Position numbers and translations under genes: made by a program. Below are positions 35,649-46,031 of a stretch of DNA of 64,000 bases, piece after piece. The stretch lies in contig NZ_CP034438.1 in the NCBI RefSeq assembly GCF_003952265.1, positions 930,001 to 994,000 of the forward strand, read 5' to 3'. Under the pieces are notes generated by a model that was given only the letters and a program-made list of their open reading frames with translations, was not told where the DNA came from and made no database searches. Every line of letters starts with the position of its first letter. The stretch's first letter is position 1. The stretch comes from Flaviflexus salsibiostraticola. GTDB lineage: Bacteria > Actinomycetota > Actinomycetes > Actinomycetales > Actinomycetaceae.

Positions 35649-35655
35649 GTGGGGC

Positions 35656-36498
35656 ATGCCATCTATTGTTCTCTCGCTCTCCTGTCCCGACCGTCCCGGC
35701 ATCGTGCACTCGGTCACCGGCCTTCTCGTCGACCACGGCGGGAACATCACCGAATCGCAGCAGTACGGCGACCCCGACACCGGCCGCTTCTTCCTCCGCA
35801 TCGAGGCCGACATCCCCGGGTCGATCGACGAGCTACGGGTGCCGGTCGATGAGCTGGCGGCGACGCTCGAGGGGACGATCGACCTGACCGAGTCGGGCCG
35901 GCCCATCAAGACGATCATCATGGCATCGACGACCTCCCACTGCCTCACCGACCTGCTCTACCTGCAGCGCATGGGCAGGCTGGCGATCGACGTGACGCGG
36001 GTCGTGTCGAATCACGACACGCTTCGACCGATTGCGGAGTTCTACGGAGTGCCCTACACGCACATCCCGTTCTCGAAGGACCGCCGTGACGAGGCGGAGG
36101 CCGAGCTCCTGCAGATCGTCGAGGAGACGGGCGCCGAGCTCATCGTCCTCGCCCGGTACATGCAGGTCCTCTCCCCCGAGCTGTGCGAGCGGATGGCGGG
36201 GTCGATCATCAACATCCACCATTCCTTCCTCCCGTCCTTCAAGGGCGCCCGCCCCTACCAGCAGGCCCACGATCGCGGCGTCAAGATCATCGGCGCCACC
36301 GCCCACTACGTGACTCAGGATCTCGACGAGGGCCAGATCATCGAGCAGGATGTCGAGCGCGTCACGCACGGGCACACTGCCGCTGACCTGCAGGCCATCG
36401 GCGAAGATGTCGAGCGTCGCGTGCTCGCCCGCGCCGTCCAGTGGCACGCCGAGGGCAGGGTCCTGCGCAATGGCGAGCGGACGGTCGTCCTGCCCTAG
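35656..36498 (+). CDS. purU: Formyltetrahydrofolate deformylase
   Basis: 280 residues. An N-terminal ACT domain ([24 protein letters not shown]) is fused to a formyltransferase-fold domain with the catalytic [14 protein letters not shown] and [17 protein letters not shown]. The enzyme hydrolyses 10-formyl-THF to THF and formate, balancing the one-carbon pool and supplying formate. It is divergent from glyA-folD, the source of its substrate. ATG 35656 is set by the leaderless promoter. Confidence 0.92.
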   Translation: MPSIVLSLSCPDRPGIVHSVTGLLVDHGGNITESQQYGDPDTGRFFLRIEADIPGSIDELRVPVDELAATLEGTIDLTESGRPIKTIIMASTTSHCLTDLLYLQRMGRLAIDVTRVVSNHDTLRPIAEFYGVPYTHIPFSKDRRDEAEAELLQIVEETGAELIVLARYMQVLSPELCERMAGSIINIHHSFLPSFKGARPYQQAHDRGVKIIGATAHYVTQDLDEGQIIEQDVERVTHGHTAADLQAIGEDVERRVLARAVQWHAEGRVLRNGERTVVLP

Positions 36499-36550
36499 GA
36501 GCCGTGCCGTGCCGGCGATCCCCGGCATGGCTGAGAAGAGGAGGGTTTGC

Positions 36551-37414
36551 ATGCCGGGCAGCATCCTCATGCTCGACTCCGTCACGTATCGCCGCAACGG
36601 GGTCGACATTCTGCGTGGTATTGATCTGACCGTCGGTGAGGGCGAGCACTGGGTCATGCTCGGCGAGAACGGCTCGGGTAAGTCCACCGCGCTCGCACTC
36701 TGCGGCGCCCGCGCGCACCCGACGTCGGGCACGGTCGACATCCTCGGCATGAGGGTCGGTCGTGTCGACCTGTCCCACCTGCGCACCTTCATCGGCCACG
36801 TCGACCCCCGGCACCCGCTGCGCGGCGCACCCACGGCACTCGACGTCGTCCTCACCGGCCTGACGGGGACGATCGAGGCACCGATGCGGTGGTCGCCCTC
36901 CGATGAGGCGATCGATCGGGCCCGCACCATGCTCGCTGACATGGGCATGGCGTCCCGAATCGGGGCCCGCTGGCCGACACTGTCCCAGGGCGAGCGCGGG
37001 CGCACCCTCATCGCCCGCGCCCTCATCTCATCACCCCGACTGCTGCTCCTTGACGAGCCGACGACCGGGCTCGATCTCGCCGCCCGCGAGCAGCTGCTCG
37101 ATACGATGGACGCCCTGACCGTGACTTCACTGCTCGTCACTCACCACGTCGAGGAGATCCCGTCGACGACGACGCACGCGGCCCTCCTGCGCGACGGACG
37201 CGTGAGCGCCTCCGGCCGCATCGGCACCGTCCTGACGGACACGAACCTGACCGCAGCCTTCGACTACCCGATCCGCCTCGTCAGGGACGAGGGGCGCTGG
37301 GGCGCCCGGCGCGCCACGGCCCAGCGGGGCCGAACGGCCTTCAGCGAGACAGGCCCGCAGTTGCCGCAGGGCGGGCTCGGCTGTCCCGGCCCGACGAGCC
37401 CGACGACATCGTGA
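36551..37414 (+). CDS. Orphan ABC transporter ATPase
   Basis: 287 residues, one ABC domain: Walker A MLGENGSGKST (about residue 38), Q-loop region around FIGHVDPR, signature LSQGERGR, Walker B LLLLDEPTTGLD, and the H-loop in LLVTHHVEEIP. It resembles the YlmA/ModF type of stand-alone ATPases. The C-terminal 45 residues are disordered, Arg/Gly/Pro rich. No permease or binding protein is adjacent, so its partner or soluble role is unknown. GAGGAGGG upstream supports ATG 36551. It is 52 nt after purU and probably co-transcribed. Confidence 0.8.
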   Translation: MPGSILMLDSVTYRRNGVDILRGIDLTVGEGEHWVMLGENGSGKSTALALCGARAHPTSGTVDILGMRVGRVDLSHLRTFIGHVDPRHPLRGAPTALDVVLTGLTGTIEAPMRWSPSDEAIDRARTMLADMGMASRIGARWPTLSQGERGRTLIARALISSPRLLLLDEPTTGLDLAAREQLLDTMDALTVTSLLVTHHVEEIPSTTTHAALLRDGRVSASGRIGTVLTDTNLTAAFDYPIRLVRDEGRWGARRATAQRGRTAFSETGPQLPQGGLGCPGPTSPTTS

Positions 37415-37432
37415 CCGCACACCCGGATATGG

Positions 37433-37461
37433 CTGTGCGCCCGGCACTGCCGGGCGCACAG
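37433..37461. terminator. 12-bp hairpin between convergent genes
   Basis: Arms 37433-37444 and 37450-37461 pair perfectly around a 5-nt loop between the ABC ATPase stop and the mdh stop. Confidence 0.78.
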
Positions 37462-37479
37462 GCGATGTGCTCAGGTGAG

Positions 37480-38469
<990 letters not shown>

Positions 38470-38495
38470 TTACAACTCCTATGTCGAATGGTCCC

Positions 38496-38518
38496 CTGGT
38501 GGGGGCAGCCGCCACCAG
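38496..38518 (-). terminator. Hairpin between pgi and mdh
   Basis: Arms 38496-38502 and 38512-38518 pair over 7 bp, with two further G-C pairs inside. It lies just past the pgi stop and may lower read-through into mdh. Confidence 0.5.
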
Positions 38519-38529
38519 TCTACTGTCTG

Positions 38530-40203
38530 CTATTTCTCAGCGGCGGGTCTTGCGTCCCGGAAACGGTGGTAGTAGGCGATGAGGGCCCGCGTGGACGGGT
38601 CCTGCTCGCCGAGCGCCTCGTCATCGCCGGCGATCGCCGGGCCGAGGTCGCTCGCCATCTCCTTGCCGAGCTCGACGCCCCACTGGTCGAAGGAGTCGAC
38701 TCCCCAGACGATCCCCTGGACGAAGGTGATGTGCTCGTAGAGGGCGATGAGCTGTCCGAGGACGGACGGGCTGAGGTAGGGGGCCATAATCGACGCCGTC
38801 GGCCTGTTGCCCGAGAAGACGCGCGCGGGCACGATCGCCTCGTCCGTACCCTCGGCGCGCACCTCATCGGCGCTCTTGCCGAAGGCGAGCGCCTTGGTCT
38901 GAGCGAAGAAGTTGCCGAGCAGCAGCTCGTGCTGGTCGTTGCCGTCCGTCTCGAAGGGGTATGTCGGGTTGGCGAAGGCGATGAAGTCGGCCGGGATCAG
39001 CTGGGTGCCCTGGTGGATGAGCTGGTAGAAGGCGTGCTGGCCGTTCGTGCCCGGCTCTCCCCAGAACACCTCGCCCGTCGCGGTCGTGACCGCGCTGCCA
39101 TCCCAGCGGACTGACTTGCCGTTCGACTCCATCGTCAGCTGCTGGAGGTAGGCGGGGAAGCGGTGAAGATACTGCGAGTACGGCAGGACGGCATGGGAGG
39201 TGGCGCCCATGAGGTTGACGTAGAAGACGTTGAGCATTCCCATGAGGAGGGGGACGTTCTCCTCCGCGGGAGCCTTCGCGAAGTGCTCGTCCATGGCCCT
39301 GTGTCCCGCGAGGAAGTCGGCGAAATTATCCGGGCCGATCGCGATCGCGAGGCTGGTTCCCACCGCCGATCCGACGGAGTAGCGTCCGCCCACCCACGAC
39401 CAGAAGCCGAACGCGTTCTCAGGATCGATGCCGAACTCCGCCACCTTGTCAAGGGCGGTCGACACGGCGACGAAGTGGGTGGCGACAGCATCGTCGCGCA
39501 CCTCCTCGGGCAGGCTGTCGAGCAGCCAGGCCCGCGCCACCTTCGCGTTCGTCAGAGTCTCCATCGTCGTGAACGTCTTCGACACGATGATGAAGAGCGT
39601 CGTCTCCGGATCGAGCCCCGCCAGCTTCTCACCCGCGTCCGTCGGGTCGATGTTCGAGATGAAGCGGACCTCGAGGTCCTCCTGCAGGTACGGCTTGAGT
39701 GCCTCGTAGGCCATGACGGGCCCGAGGTCGGATCCACCGATGCCGATGTTGACGACAGTCTCGATCGGCCTGCCCGTCGCGCCGACCCACTCTCCCGAGC
39801 GGACCTTCTCCGCAAACGCGTAGACACGATCGAGGACCTCGTGAACCTGGTCGACGACGTTCTCGCCGTCCACGATGATCTCCGATCCGCGGGGTGCCCG
39901 GAGCGCCGTGTGAAGGACCGCGCGGTCCTCCGTCACGTTGATCCGATCGCCGCGCATCATCGCATCGCGCCGCTCCTCCACGGCCGTCTCCTTCGCCAGA
40001 CCGACGAGAGCGTCCCTGACCTCACCGGTGAGGAAGGACTTCGACAGGTCGACATGCAGATCCGCCGCCGTGAAGGAGAACTCCTCGGCCCGACCCGGGT
40101 TCTCTGCGAACCATGCCCGGAAGTCTGGGGTGAAGTCCTGCATGATCTCGCCCAGCCTTGACCAGGCGGGGGTGCTTGTCGGATCGATCGGCGACGGAGG
40201 CAT
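38530..40203 (-). CDS. pgi: Glucose-6-phosphate isomerase
   Basis: 557 residues, the long bacterial/eukaryotic-type PGI. Signatures: [39 protein letters not shown], the [11 protein letters not shown] loop, catalytic Glu in [18 protein letters not shown], and the lysine region in GVELGKEMA. It interconverts glucose 6-phosphate and fructose 6-phosphate. ATG 40203 has AGAAGG 7 nt upstream; an in-frame GTG at 40218 lacks one. The neighbouring pfk carries out the next glycolytic step. Confidence 0.93.
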   Translation of the reverse strand: MPPSPIDPTSTPAWSRLGEIMQDFTPDFRAWFAENPGRAEEFSFTAADLHVDLSKSFLTGEVRDALVGLAKETAVEERRDAMMRGDRINVTEDRAVLHTALRAPRGSEIIVDGENVVDQVHEVLDRVYAFAEKVRSGEWVGATGRPIETVVNIGIGGSDLGPVMAYEALKPYLQEDLEVRFISNIDPTDAGEKLAGLDPETTLFIIVSKTFTTMETLTNAKVARAWLLDSLPEEVRDDAVATHFVAVSTALDKVAEFGIDPENAFGFWSWVGGRYSVGSAVGTSLAIAIGPDNFADFLAGHRAMDEHFAKAPAEENVPLLMGMLNVFYVNLMGATSHAVLPYSQYLHRFPAYLQQLTMESNGKSVRWDGSAVTTATGEVFWGEPGTNGQHAFYQLIHQGTQLIPADFIAFANPTYPFETDGNDQHELLLGNFFAQTKALAFGKSADEVRAEGTDEAIVPARVFSGNRPTASIMAPYLSPSVLGQLIALYEHITFVQGIVWGVDSFDQWGVELGKEMASDLGPAIAGDDEALGEQDPSTRALIAYYHRFRDARPAAEK

Positions 40204-40274
40204 GGCTGTCCTTCTCACTCGGGGCTAACGGTGTTTCGATTCTCACACATCCCGAAAATCGGCGCCCGGTGTTC

Positions 40275-41687
40275 TCAGGGGGCGAAGCACCCGTCGAGAT
40301 CCCCGACGAGCCCCTCGGGTCCCGCCTCGGCCGCCGCGGCGGCTGCATTGAGCACCGTTCCGACGAGGGAGACACTCCACCCCGTGTCGTCCTGGAGGAC
40401 GGCGAACGCGCCGACAGGCGCGCCCGCCCCCAGAAAGGCGGAGACATCAACCGATTCGCACGTCCCGACGGTCAGCTGCCCGTCCTCGAGCACGACCTCC
40501 ATCGCCTGACCGGTGAGGAAGGGGTTCGCCCGGAGAGTGAGTGACTGGAGGATGCTGAGCGCGGAATGGTCCGAGACCTCGTCCGTCACAGTCGAGAGGT
40601 TTGACAGTGTGAGGAGATCGCCGAGGCTGAGCTCCTGAATCTGCGGTATCCCCGCCAGGTAGAGCGAAAGTCCGAGGCCGCGCTGCTCGCCGATCGGGAG
40701 ATGTCCGAGCGCGTCGTCCAGCGGCTTCTCCGCGAGCGCCTCCGCGAAGTCCGAGACCGCGGCCTCCGGTGATTCGGAGCGCTGGGGTGCGAGGAGGGTG
40801 AGCTCCCCATTGCGCTGGATGAAGTCCTGCCTCGCGGCAGGATCCGTGAAGAAATCGGTATTCGCATAGGCGGCGGCCGAGGCTGCCGGCGAGATGAACC
40901 AGCCGCGCTCGTCAACGGTGACAAGGATCAGGGGTGCGGTCGGGGAGAACTGCCGCGAGTACGAGGTCTGCCCGCCCTCCAGCTCCTCCGAGATGGCCTC
41001 CGCAAGCTCCTCGGTGTTGGAGACCCCGAGGCGTTCGAGCTGCTCATCCGGATAGTTCTCACTGATGATGTCTGCCGTGATGTCCGCAAAGCCATCGATG
41101 TCGACGATCTCGAGGGTGACCGACCCGTCGGTCACGACGGCCGCCGTCATGTCATCGGCCATGCGGACCTCCTCGACGTCCTCGACGACCATCGTCTGAT
41201 CGATGACGTCCGCATAGCGCCCGAGATTGTCCTGGATGGTCTCGAATGCCTCGCCCTCGCTCATGGCGGGACCGCCCGAGTAGCGCATGAGGAGAAGGGT
41301 GAAGGAGGATGCGTGCCGCTGCTCGGCCGGCGACATCGTGTCGAGGACGCCCGGCAGATCAGCATTGACTGCGTCGACGAACCTCGTCACGGCCTCGTTC
41401 GAGCTTGGGGCGCCCTCGGCGGCGTCCGATGACCGGTCTGCCCACCACCAGATGCCGAGCGCGATGAGAAGGATCGTGACGACCGCGAGAACGGCGATGA
41501 TGACGGCTGTCCTGCTGCCCCCGGAGGGGCCGGCCTGAGCAGAGCCGATGGCCTGAGCATCAGTCGCCGCGGCGGGCGGGCCGCCATCGGACCGGCCAGC
41601 GGCCGGGGGCCCGGTCGACTCCGGATCCTGCCGGTGGTCGGGCCGCTGGTCAGGGGCCTGCTCGCTGTCGCGTTCGTCGCTGTTCAT
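40275..41687 (-). CDS. Uncharacterised single-pass membrane protein with an internal repeat
   Basis: 470 residues. A Pro/Gln/Asp-rich cytoplasmic lead of about 50 residues is followed by one membrane span (AVIIAVLAVVTILLIALGI) and an acidic extracytoplasmic part. That part seems to hold a duplicated domain: NEAVTRFVDAVNADLPGVL then SPAEQRHASS in the first copy, and EAAVSDFAEALAEKPLDDAL then PIGEQRGLGL in the second. This resembles the small DUF4878/NTF2-like lipoprotein-type domains, but I do not recognise the family with certainty. It lies between pgi and the divergent pfk. The start is leaderless (GATAAT 6 nt upstream of ATG 41687). Confidence 0.75.
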   Translation of the reverse strand: MNSDERDSEQAPDQRPDHRQDPESTGPPAAGRSDGGPPAAATDAQAIGSAQAGPSGGSRTAVIIAVLAVVTILLIALGIWWWADRSSDAAEGAPSSNEAVTRFVDAVNADLPGVLDTMSPAEQRHASSFTLLLMRYSGGPAMSEGEAFETIQDNLGRYADVIDQTMVVEDVEEVRMADDMTAAVVTDGSVTLEIVDIDGFADITADIISENYPDEQLERLGVSNTEELAEAISEELEGGQTSYSRQFSPTAPLILVTVDERGWFISPAASAAAYANTDFFTDPAARQDFIQRNGELTLLAPQRSESPEAAVSDFAEALAEKPLDDALGHLPIGEQRGLGLSLYLAGIPQIQELSLGDLLTLSNLSTVTDEVSDHSALSILQSLTLRANPFLTGQAMEVVLEDGQLTVGTCESVDVSAFLGAGAPVGAFAVLQDDTGWSVSLVGTVLNAAAAAAEAGPEGLVGDLDGCFAP

Positions 41688-41693
41688 GTCTGC

Positions 41694-41699
41694 ATTATC
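41694..41699 (-). promoter_or_regulatory. -10 element (GATAAT), leaderless promoter of the membrane protein gene
   Basis: GATAAT, five of six consensus bases, is followed by 6 nt and ATG 41687 on the minus strand. Confidence 0.5.
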
Positions 41700-41824
41700 G
41701 CGCAGCGGGACCACCTCCGGGAACCGAATGGTCGCTGAGCACCCGGCCGCATCGGCCCGGCGCGATCGCGCAGTCCGATGCGGCGCCGACCGGTCGTCCT
41801 GCACCGACACGGCCCATCATCGGG

Positions 41825-41830
41825 AACAAT
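41825..41830 (+). promoter_or_regulatory. -10-like element (AACAAT), leaderless promoter of pfk
   Basis: AACAAT is followed by 7 nt and ATG 41838. It overlaps an alternative ATG at 41829, which would then be outside the mRNA. Confidence 0.45.
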
Positions 41831-41837
41831 GGGGATC

Positions 41838-44081
41838 ATGGAACCAGTGAAGATTGCCGTCCTGACATCGGGCGGCGATGCCCAGGGGATGAACGCCATT
41901 GTCCGCGCCGTCATCCGCACCGCACTCCACGAGGGCGCCCGGCCCTTCGCCATCCGGGAGGGGTGGAAGGGCGCCGTCGAGGGCGGCGACCTCATCCGGG
42001 AGATGTCGTGGGGCGATGTCTCGACGATCCTCCACCGGGGCGGGACCATCATCGGCACCGCCCGGTCCGACCGGTTCCGTGAACGCGAGGGCATGCGCGC
42101 CGCCGCGAAGAACCTCGTGTCGCTCGGCATCGATCGCATCGTCTCCATCGGCGGCGATGGAACCCTGACGGGCACGAACGAGCTCAAGCTCCAGTGGTCC
42201 TCGCTTCTGGCCGAGCTCGTCGAGCTCGGGGAGATCGACCAGGAGACGGCGGACCGACACCCGACCCTGAGGATCGCCGGTGTCGTCGGTTCCATCGACA
42301 ACGACCTCGTCGGAACCGACATGACCGTCGGAGCCGATTCGGCCCTCCACCGCATCATCGATGCGGTGGATGCAATCTCGTCGACGGCGGAGTCGCACCG
42401 GCGCTCCTTCGTCATCGAGGTCATGGGCCGCCACTGCGGCTACCTCGCCCTCATGAGCGCCATCGCCGGCGGCTGTGACTACGTCTTCGTTCCGGAGATG
42501 CCCCCGGCGGACGGCTGGGAGGACGACATGTGCCGGGTCCTGCGGGCCGGCCGGAAGGCGGGCCGACGGGATTCGATCATCATCGTCGCCGAGGGCGCCA
42601 CCGACCGGAGGGGCGAGCGGATCACCTCAGAGCGGGTGGCCCAGGCCCTCGAGGCGGGCCTCGGCGAAGAGGCTCGGGTGACCCTTCTCGGGCACGTCCA
42701 GCGCGGCGGGCCACCCTCCGCCTACGACCGGTGGATGCCGACTCTGCTCGGCTACACGGCGACGCTCGAGCTGCTGCGCAGCGACGGCGAGCCCGTCATT
42801 ATCGGCACGCGCCGCAATCGACTCGTCCGCCTGCCGCTCATGCAGGCGGTGGAGGACACGCGTGCCGTCAAGACCTACACCGCGGAGGGCGATTACCGGC
42901 GGGCCGTTGAATCGCGGGGCTCGTCCTACGCGGAGATGATCGACGTCTTCTCGACGCTCTCCTCCCCGGTCCCGCGGAGAGCTCCCTCCGCGAAGCGACG
43001 CCGGATCGCCATCGTCCACGTCGGTGGGCTGGCGCCGGGCATGAATGCCGCCGCTCGGACAGCCGTCCGGTTCGGCATCGACCACGGCTACGACATGGTC
43101 GGGGTCCAGAACGGACTGCCCGGCCTCGTCGACGGGGACATCATCCCCCTGTCCTGGTCCGACGTCGACTCCTGGTCGGGTTCGGGCGGAGCCGAGCTCG
43201 GCACCCGCAGGACCATCCCGCCCGTCGAGGACTTCTACACCATGGGCCGAACCCTCGAGGAGCAGGAGATCGATGGTCTCCTCATCATCGGCGGCCTCAA
43301 CGGCTACGAGGCGGCCGCGCTCATGAAGGAGGAGCGCCGGCGCTTCCCCGCCTTCCGGATCCCCATCATGTGTGTGCCCGCCTCCATCGACAACAACCTG
43401 CCCGGCTCCGAACTCTCGATCGGTGCGGACACGGCGCTCAACACCAACGTCGAGGTGCTCAACAGGATCAAGCAGTCCGCCTCCGCGTCCCGGCGCTGCT
43501 TCGTTGCCGAGGTCATGGGCCGCAACGCGGGCTATCTCGCCCTCATGTCCGCCATCGCCTCCGGTGCGGAGCAGGTCTATCTCGCCGAGACCGGGATCAC
43601 CCTCAAGCAGCTCGAGACCGACACGAAGGTCATGATCGACGCCTTTGAGAACGGCAGGCGCCTCTATCTCGTCGTGCGGAACGAGTACGCCTCAGAGCAC
43701 TACACGACGGACTTCCTCGCCCGACTGTTCGAGGCCGAGGGGAAGGAGCTGTTCGACGTGCGGCAGGCCGTCATCGGCCACCAGCAGCAGGGCGGCAACC
43801 CGTCGCCCTTCGACAGGCTCCTCGCCGTCCGGCTCATTCGGCGGGCAATGGAGAAACTCGACTCCCTCCTCGTCCAGGGCCGGGACGACTGCGCCTACGT
43901 CGGCATGGCGGAGGGGCAGATCAGCTGTCACCCGCTCTCTCGGATGGAGGAGCAGTGGGATCCGCGGACGCGCCTGCCGTACGACCAGTGGTGGCTCGGA
44001 CTGAAGGACGTCGCCTACATCGTCTCCAACCCTCACCACAGCGGACCCGCGGAGGTCCTGCCGATCGTCGAGGACGCGTAA
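41838..44081 (+). CDS. pfkA: Fused double-domain 6-phosphofructokinase
   Basis: 747 residues, twice the bacterial PFK length, built from two PFK domains. N-half: TSGGDAQGMNAIVRAV, IGGDGTLTG (about 105) and GSIDNDLVGTD (about 152), with the Gly of GGDG and the Gly before SIDND that mark ATP rather than pyrophosphate use. C-half: HVGGLAPGMNAAAR (about 395), GGLNGYEA in place of GGDG, and SIDNNLPGSE in place of SIDND, so its ATP site looks lost. Eukaryotic PFKs have the same plan with a catalytic N-half and a regulatory C-half. It phosphorylates fructose 6-phosphate. Start set by the leaderless promoter. Confidence 0.9.
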   Translation: MEPVKIAVLTSGGDAQGMNAIVRAVIRTALHEGARPFAIREGWKGAVEGGDLIREMSWGDVSTILHRGGTIIGTARSDRFREREGMRAAAKNLVSLGIDRIVSIGGDGTLTGTNELKLQWSSLLAELVELGEIDQETADRHPTLRIAGVVGSIDNDLVGTDMTVGADSALHRIIDAVDAISSTAESHRRSFVIEVMGRHCGYLALMSAIAGGCDYVFVPEMPPADGWEDDMCRVLRAGRKAGRRDSIIIVAEGATDRRGERITSERVAQALEAGLGEEARVTLLGHVQRGGPPSAYDRWMPTLLGYTATLELLRSDGEPVIIGTRRNRLVRLPLMQAVEDTRAVKTYTAEGDYRRAVESRGSSYAEMIDVFSTLSSPVPRRAPSAKRRRIAIVHVGGLAPGMNAAARTAVRFGIDHGYDMVGVQNGLPGLVDGDIIPLSWSDVDSWSGSGGAELGTRRTIPPVEDFYTMGRTLEEQEIDGLLIIGGLNGYEAAALMKEERRRFPAFRIPIMCVPASIDNNLPGSELSIGADTALNTNVEVLNRIKQSASASRRCFVAEVMGRNAGYLALMSAIASGAEQVYLAETGITLKQLETDTKVMIDAFENGRRLYLVVRNEYASEHYTTDFLARLFEAEGKELFDVRQAVIGHQQQGGNPSPFDRLLAVRLIRRAMEKLDSLLVQGRDDCAYVGMAEGQISCHPLSRMEEQWDPRTRLPYDQWWLGLKDVAYIVSNPHHSGPAEVLPIVEDA

Positions 44082-44128
44082 CGGACTCGGACACGCTGGT
44101 TCTGAGGCCGAGCATCAGCCGTCGCGCC

Positions 44129-44779
44129 TCAGACGATCCTGCGCGCGGCGGCCCAGCGGGCCAGCTCGTGCCTGTTGGACAGCTGGAGCTTGCGGAGCAC
44201 GGCCGAGACGTGCGTCTCGACGGTCTTGATGGAGATGAAGAGCTCGCTCGCGACCTCCTTGTACGCCATGCCGCGGGCGATGAGGCGCATGACCTCCTGC
44301 TCGCGCGCGGTCAGCCGGTCGAGTTCGTCATCCCGATCGGCGACATCGCCCGATCCTGCGCCGAACGCGTCGAGGACGAAGCCGGCGAGCCGTGCCGAGA
44401 AGGCCGCGTCCCCATCCGCCACGCGCCGCAGGGCGTCGGCCAGCTTCTCCCCCGTTACATCCTTCGTCACATACCCTCGGGCACCTGCCCGGACGACCGC
44501 GACGACGTCCCGGGCCGCGTCGGAGACGGAGATGGCGAGGAACTTCGTGTCCGGATAGAGGTCGCTGCAGGCGCGGACGACCTCGGCACCCCCTCCCCCG
44601 CTGCCGCCGGGCATGTGGACGTCGAGGAGGACGACCTCGGGCTTGAGCTCGCGGGTGATGGCGATCGCGGAATCGACGTCGTGGGCCTGGCCGACGACGT
44701 CGAAGCCGCCCACGCGGGCGAGCTCGCCGACCATGCCGGCGCGGGCAAGCGGGTGATCATCGACGATGATGACTCTCAT
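44129..44779 (-). CDS. NarL/LuxR family response regulator
   Basis: 216 residues. The receiver domain has IIVDDHPLARAGM (acidic pair), the phosphoacceptor Asp in VVLLDVHMPGGSG (about 53), and the conserved Lys in GYVTKDVTGEKL. The C-terminal LuxR helix-turn-helix reads LTAREQEVMRLIARGMAYKEVASELFISIKTVETHV. A glycine insertion (GGSGGGG) follows the phosphorylation site. ATG 44779 overlaps the kinase stop by 4 bp (ATGA), so the two form a two-component pair. Confidence 0.92.
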   Translation of the reverse strand: MRVIIVDDHPLARAGMVGELARVGGFDVVGQAHDVDSAIAITRELKPEVVLLDVHMPGGSGGGGAEVVRACSDLYPDTKFLAISVSDAARDVVAVVRAGARGYVTKDVTGEKLADALRRVADGDAAFSARLAGFVLDAFGAGSGDVADRDDELDRLTAREQEVMRLIARGMAYKEVASELFISIKTVETHVSAVLRKLQLSNRHELARWAAARRIV

Positions 44780-45918
44780 ATGTGACCTCGTGGGATTCTG
44801 ATGTGGACTTCGGTGCCCGGACTTCGTCCTCTGATTGTCGCAGCTCCGCCGTGCCTGTGGGTGCGGGCGAGAATGGAATCCCGCACCCCATGCCGATCGT
44901 CCGGGACGGCCTCGATGTCGAAACCCTCCCCGTGGTCGCGGATGAAGACATCGGTCGCGTCCTTCGAGAACTCCGCATAGACGGAGATCGGCGCCGCCCC
45001 ATGGCGGACCGCGTTGACGACAGCCTCGCGGCTGGCCGCGAGCAGCGCCCTGCTGTGCTCGTCCCGCTCACCGTCGCCGACCGCGACGAAGTCGACCTCG
45101 ACGCCGTACAGGTCCTCCACCTCGCCGATCATCGTCCTGAACGCATCCGGCAGGGACGACTCGTCCCGGTCGGCCCCGTACAGCCACGTGCGCAGCTGAC
45201 GCTCCTGGACACGGGCGAGGCGCGTGACGGCGGCGGGGTCCGAGGCCGCGTTGCGGATGAGGGTGAGCGTCTGGAGCACGGAGTCGTGCAGGTGGGCGGC
45301 GATATCGGCACGGGCCGCCTCGGAGGCGCTCTCCCGCCGCGCCGCGTCAAGCTCGCCGAGCATCCGCGCAACCGCCGGCCACATCGCGAACGCCGCGATG
45401 ACGAGGACGCTGAGGGCAACGACGACGGACGTGACCATCGTCTGCGGGTCCTCGTCGCGCACGGCGAAGATGAGGACGCCGATGACGAGAAGCGAGATGC
45501 CCGAGAGGAGGCGGATGAGCTGGACCCGGACGGAGCTTCCGCCGATATTCGTCCATGCGAGCGCCGCTCCCGCGACGAGGCAGGCGAGCGAGATGACGAC
45601 GCCGATGGAGATCGTGATGAGGGACTGGAAGACGACGAGTCCGATCGCGGCCACGACGGCGAGGACAGCGAAGGACAGCAGCCGCGTGCGGGGAGTCGGC
45701 GCGAACCTCGGCTCCACCCGATCCGGCACATCGTCGGAGGCCGGCACGGCGATCGTCAGCCACATATAGATGAGGACGCCGGCGAAGCGCGCCAGGCCGA
45801 GAAGGGCGAAGACGCCGCGGATGATCCACACGTTGACGCCGATGTGGTCGGAGATGCCCTGGCACACCCCGGTGACGATGCGCCCCGACTGGGGCCTGCG
45901 CAGGGGGTAGCGTTCCAT
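44776..45918 (-). CDS. PspC-domain sensor histidine kinase
   Basis: 380 residues. The N-terminal PspC domain (RPQSGRIVTGVCQGISDHIG, then a span) is followed by three to four more spans, a coiled linker, an HPK7-type dimerisation motif with the phosphoacceptor His in DIAAHLHDSVLQTLTL, and an ATP-binding domain with SREAVVNAVRHG (N box) and VFIRDHGEGFD (G1). This design resembles LiaS-like envelope-stress kinases. ATG 45918 (MERYPL) is preceded 6 nt upstream by GAAGAT; an in-frame GTG 24 nt upstream would then be untranscribed. It is divergent from a PspC-LiaF-like gene that may control it. Confidence 0.9.
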   Translation of the reverse strand: MERYPLRRPQSGRIVTGVCQGISDHIGVNVWIIRGVFALLGLARFAGVLIYMWLTIAVPASDDVPDRVEPRFAPTPRTRLLSFAVLAVVAAIGLVVFQSLITISIGVVISLACLVAGAALAWTNIGGSSVRVQLIRLLSGISLLVIGVLIFAVRDEDPQTMVTSVVVALSVLVIAAFAMWPAVARMLGELDAARRESASEAARADIAAHLHDSVLQTLTLIRNAASDPAAVTRLARVQERQLRTWLYGADRDESSLPDAFRTMIGEVEDLYGVEVDFVAVGDGERDEHSRALLAASREAVVNAVRHGAAPISVYAEFSKDATDVFIRDHGEGFDIEAVPDDRHGVRDSILARTHRHGGAATIRGRSPGTEVHIRIPRGHI

Positions 45919-45924
45919 GGCTCG

Positions 45925-45930
45925 ATCTTC
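45925..45930 (-). promoter_or_regulatory. -10-like element (GAAGAT), leaderless promoter of the kinase-regulator pair
   Basis: GAAGAT ends 6 nt before ATG 45918. It keeps the second-position A and last-position T of the consensus. Moderate to weak match. Confidence 0.35.
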
Positions 45931-46019
45931 GCACGAGGCCACCCCCGATGGGACCCATGACCCCGTTTCTCAGGGATAGATCAGGGCTTTCCCCAGTTCC
46001 CCGGGTGCCAGCCCGGCGG

Positions 46020-46025
46020 GAGAAT
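46020..46025 (+). promoter_or_regulatory. -10-like element (GAGAAT), leaderless promoter of the PspC-LiaF-like gene
   Basis: GAGAAT is followed by 6 nt and ATG 46032. With 45925-45930 it bounds a 100-bp divergent control region that could hold a binding site for the response regulator. Confidence 0.45.
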
Positions 46026-46031
46026 AGACAC

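Noticed and set aside
35539..35655. Glycine or tetrahydrofolate riboswitch before glyA
   Set aside because: The predicted leader is about 28 nt, too short, and no aptamer-like pattern is visible.
41838..44081. Pyrophosphate-dependent PFK
   Set aside because: The N-half keeps Gly in GGDG and Gly before SIDND; PPi enzymes have Asp and Lys at these places.
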